A stretch of 16,470 nucleotides of DNA from CAYPIE01 sp964410665 (lineage in GTDB: Bacteria > Planctomycetota > Planctomycetia > Gemmatales > Gemmataceae). The stretch is taken from the NCBI GenBank assembly GCA_964410665.1, contig CAYPIE010000114.1:1-16470 (forward strand). Direction: 5' to 3'. Numbering within the stretch: the first letter of the stretch is position 1; each line of letters opens with the position of its first letter. Shown piece by piece: positions 14,905 through 16,470 of the stretch. Under the pieces are notes generated by a model, which worked only from the letters and a program-made list of their open reading frames with translations, searched no databases and was not told the origin of the DNA. The translations under genes were made by a program, and so were the position numbers.

Positions 14905-16470
14905 ATGGCCGACCATGACCAGAGCAATTCACCCTCGGCAAAGCCAAAACCGGCCACCCCAGAGACAGAATTCAGTCTGCTCGATGCCAGTGAACTGGAA
15001 GCAGTTTTCCTCGACAGCAATCCGAAGACCGACCCCGACGCCGGCGGGAGCACGGAGGTCTCCCTACCCCCTTCGGAAGTGTTGGCCGCCCGCTACATCC
15101 TGCATAGCGAGCTCGCCCACGGTGGTATGGGCATCATCCTGCGCGGCCGCGATCCCGCCATCGGCCGCGAACTGGCCATCAAGATCATCAAGCCGGAGAT
15201 CACCGGCCACCCCGAACTGGTTCGCCGCTTCCTCGATGAAGCCCGCATCTGCGGCCAGCTGCAGCACCCGGCGATCGTCCCTTTGTATGAGCTGGGCCGC
15301 CTGGATGATGGGCGGCCCTATTTCACCATGAAGCTCATCAAGGGCCGCAACCTGGCCGAGTTGCTTGAGCAACGTTGCGCTCCCACCGAGGGATTGCCCC
15401 GCTGGCTAAGCGTTTTTGAGCAGATTGCCCAGGCAGTGGGCTATGCCCACTCCCGCAAGGTGATCCACCGCGATCTGAAGCCGGCCAATGTCATGGTCGG
15501 CAGTTTTGGCGAAGTGCAAGTCATGGACTGGGGACTGGCCAAGGTGCTCAAGTCCCCATCTGCACCCGAGACAGAAACCGAGATCCTCAACGAAGTTGTC
15601 ACCCAGATTGAGAGTCCACGTGAAGAGACCGACTGGCAGACGCGGGTAGGCAGCCTATTGGGGACGGTGCATTACATGCCACCGGAGCAAGCCAACGGAC
15701 GCATTGCCGACATCGACGCGCGCAGCGACGTGTTCGGCCTAGGCGGTATCCTCTGCCACATCTTGACCGGGGAGGCGGTCTACCTGGGCGAGGATGCCAA
15801 GCAGCAAGCCCAGGAAGCCGACCTGGCCGGAGCCTTCGCTCGGCTCGATGCCTGCACTGCCGACCCCGAGCTGATCGCCCTGGCCAAGTGCTGTCTGTCG
15901 CCGCGCAAGACCGACCGGCCAGCCGACGGTGCCTTGGTGGCCGAGGCGGTGGCAGCCTATCAGGCAGAGGTACAACAGCGTTTGCACCAGGAGCGGATCC
16001 AGCGTGAACGCCAGCAAGCTCGATCCCGCTGGCAGCTGGCCCTGGCGGTGGTCCTGGTCAGCATCCTGGGCGCGGGGGCCTGGTGGCTTGTGGAGGATTA
16101 CCGAGCGACCGACCGATTGTATGCGGCGGTCGACGCCAAGTTCGCCCAGCTCGAGCGGGAGCTCGCGGAAAACCCGCCCTGGGACAAGCCCTCCGCCTTC
16201 GAGGCCTTACAGGCCCAGCTGTCACCCGATGGACCAGCCGATCTCCGCAGACGCTTGAACGCCTATGAGCGGCTCTGGCAGAAGGTCGTCCAGCTAAACG
16301 AGATCCACAAGCTCGGCCTTCTCTGGACGGAGCACGGGTTCGCTCGCCAGCGCCAAGTCCAAGCGTATCACTCTGCCTTTCGGCAACTCGGTCTGGACAT
16401 CGAAGCAACACCGTTAAGTCAGCTCGCCCAGCGCATTGAAGCGTCGCCGATCCGTAACCATCTGTTGGCG
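14905..16470 (+). CDS. Membrane-anchored Ser/Thr protein kinase with DWG motif (3' end outside the window)
   Basis: The frame stays open from ATG 14905 to the right edge, giving 522 residues and no stop. GGAGG at 14894-14898 is an excellent ribosome site. An acidic, disordered N-terminus (about 1-60) leads into a Hanks-type kinase domain (about 65-350). Visible elements are the glycine loop LAHGGMG with Ala71 in place of the first Gly, Lys93 in LAIKIIKP, HRDLKPAN (188-195, Asp190), DWGLAK (208-213) instead of DFG, and HYMPPEQA. DWG is common in planctomycete kinases and compatible with activity. One membrane helix (about 376-395, ALAVVLVSILGAGAWW) is followed by an external helical region rich in Gln, Leu and Arg that continues past the edge. 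It is probably a sensor kinase whose outer domain reads a signal; the ligand is unknown. Confidence 0.9.
   Translation, partial: MADHDQSNSPSAKPKPATPETEFSLLDASELEAVFLDSNPKTDPDAGGSTEVSLPPSEVLAARYILHSELAHGGMGIILRGRDPAIGRELAIKIIKPEITGHPELVRRFLDEARICGQLQHPAIVPLYELGRLDDGRPYFTMKLIKGRNLAELLEQRCAPTEGLPRWLSVFEQIAQAVGYAHSRKVIHRDLKPANVMVGSFGEVQVMDWGLAKVLKSPSAPETETEILNEVVTQIESPREETDWQTRVGSLLGTVHYMPPEQANGRIADIDARSDVFGLGGILCHILTGEAVYLGEDAKQQAQEADLAGAFARLDACTADPELIALAKCCLSPRKTDRPADGALVAEAVAAYQAEVQQRLHQERIQRERQQARSRWQLALAVVLVSILGAGAWWLVEDYRATDRLYAAVDAKFAQLERELAENPPWDKPSAFEALQAQLSPDGPADLRRRLNAYERLWQKVVQLNEIHKLGLLWTEHGFARQRQVQAYHSAFRQLGLDIEATPLSQLAQRIEASPIRNHLLA

Overview
The window looks like a piece of a high-GC planctomycete chromosome, most likely from the Gemmata-type group (Gemmataceae). 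This is inferred from gene content: a TIGR02996-type protein, an ECF sigma factor overlapping a Ser/Thr kinase gene, a second membrane-anchored kinase with a DWG motif, a di-heme c-type oxidoreductase with a planctomycete-style sequence, and two large secreted repeat proteins that open with the LExLExRxVP tag seen on many planctomycete exported proteins. No rRNA, tRNA, CRISPR array or complete insertion sequence was found.

Layout, left to right. (a) 2-190 is the C-terminal end of an unknown protein, followed by a hairpin. (b) 483-2909 is a two-gene operon: a di-heme oxidoreductase and a zinc-ribbon/six-helix membrane protein. (c) 3017-4219 is a minus-strand 400-residue orphan. It diverges from 4494-5367, a decayed gene with a DUF1399-like start, two membrane helices, a zinc ribbon and a Gly/Cys tail, broken by one frameshift and three in-frame stops. 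(d) A 450-base gap carries a pair of REP-like hairpins. It is followed by a TIGR02996 protein (5818-6462). (e) On the minus strand, an ECF sigma factor (8069-8662) runs into a membrane-anchored Ser/Thr kinase (6525-8072) through an ATGA overlap. (f) Divergently transcribed from that pair are two calcium-binding-repeat proteases: an RTX plus calpain-type cysteine protease (9075-10658) and an RTX plus HExxH metallopeptidase (10956-12998). Each is followed by a strong hairpin. (g) A thioredoxin-fold remnant (13136-13336) and a YfiT-family DinB-fold protein (13371-13910, minus) converge on a shared hairpin. (h) About 1 kb without a convincing gene leads to a second Ser/Thr kinase (14905 to the right edge).

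The most distinctive part is the divergent block 6525-12998. A sigma factor and membrane kinase sit back to back with two tagged extracellular proteases of different catalytic classes. In both proteases the RTX repeats precede the catalytic domain, the reverse of the classical type I-secreted arrangement. The metalloprotease repeat array contains an exact 189-bp tandem duplication, so it is still changing in length. A functional link between the sigma/kinase pair and the proteases is inferred from position only.
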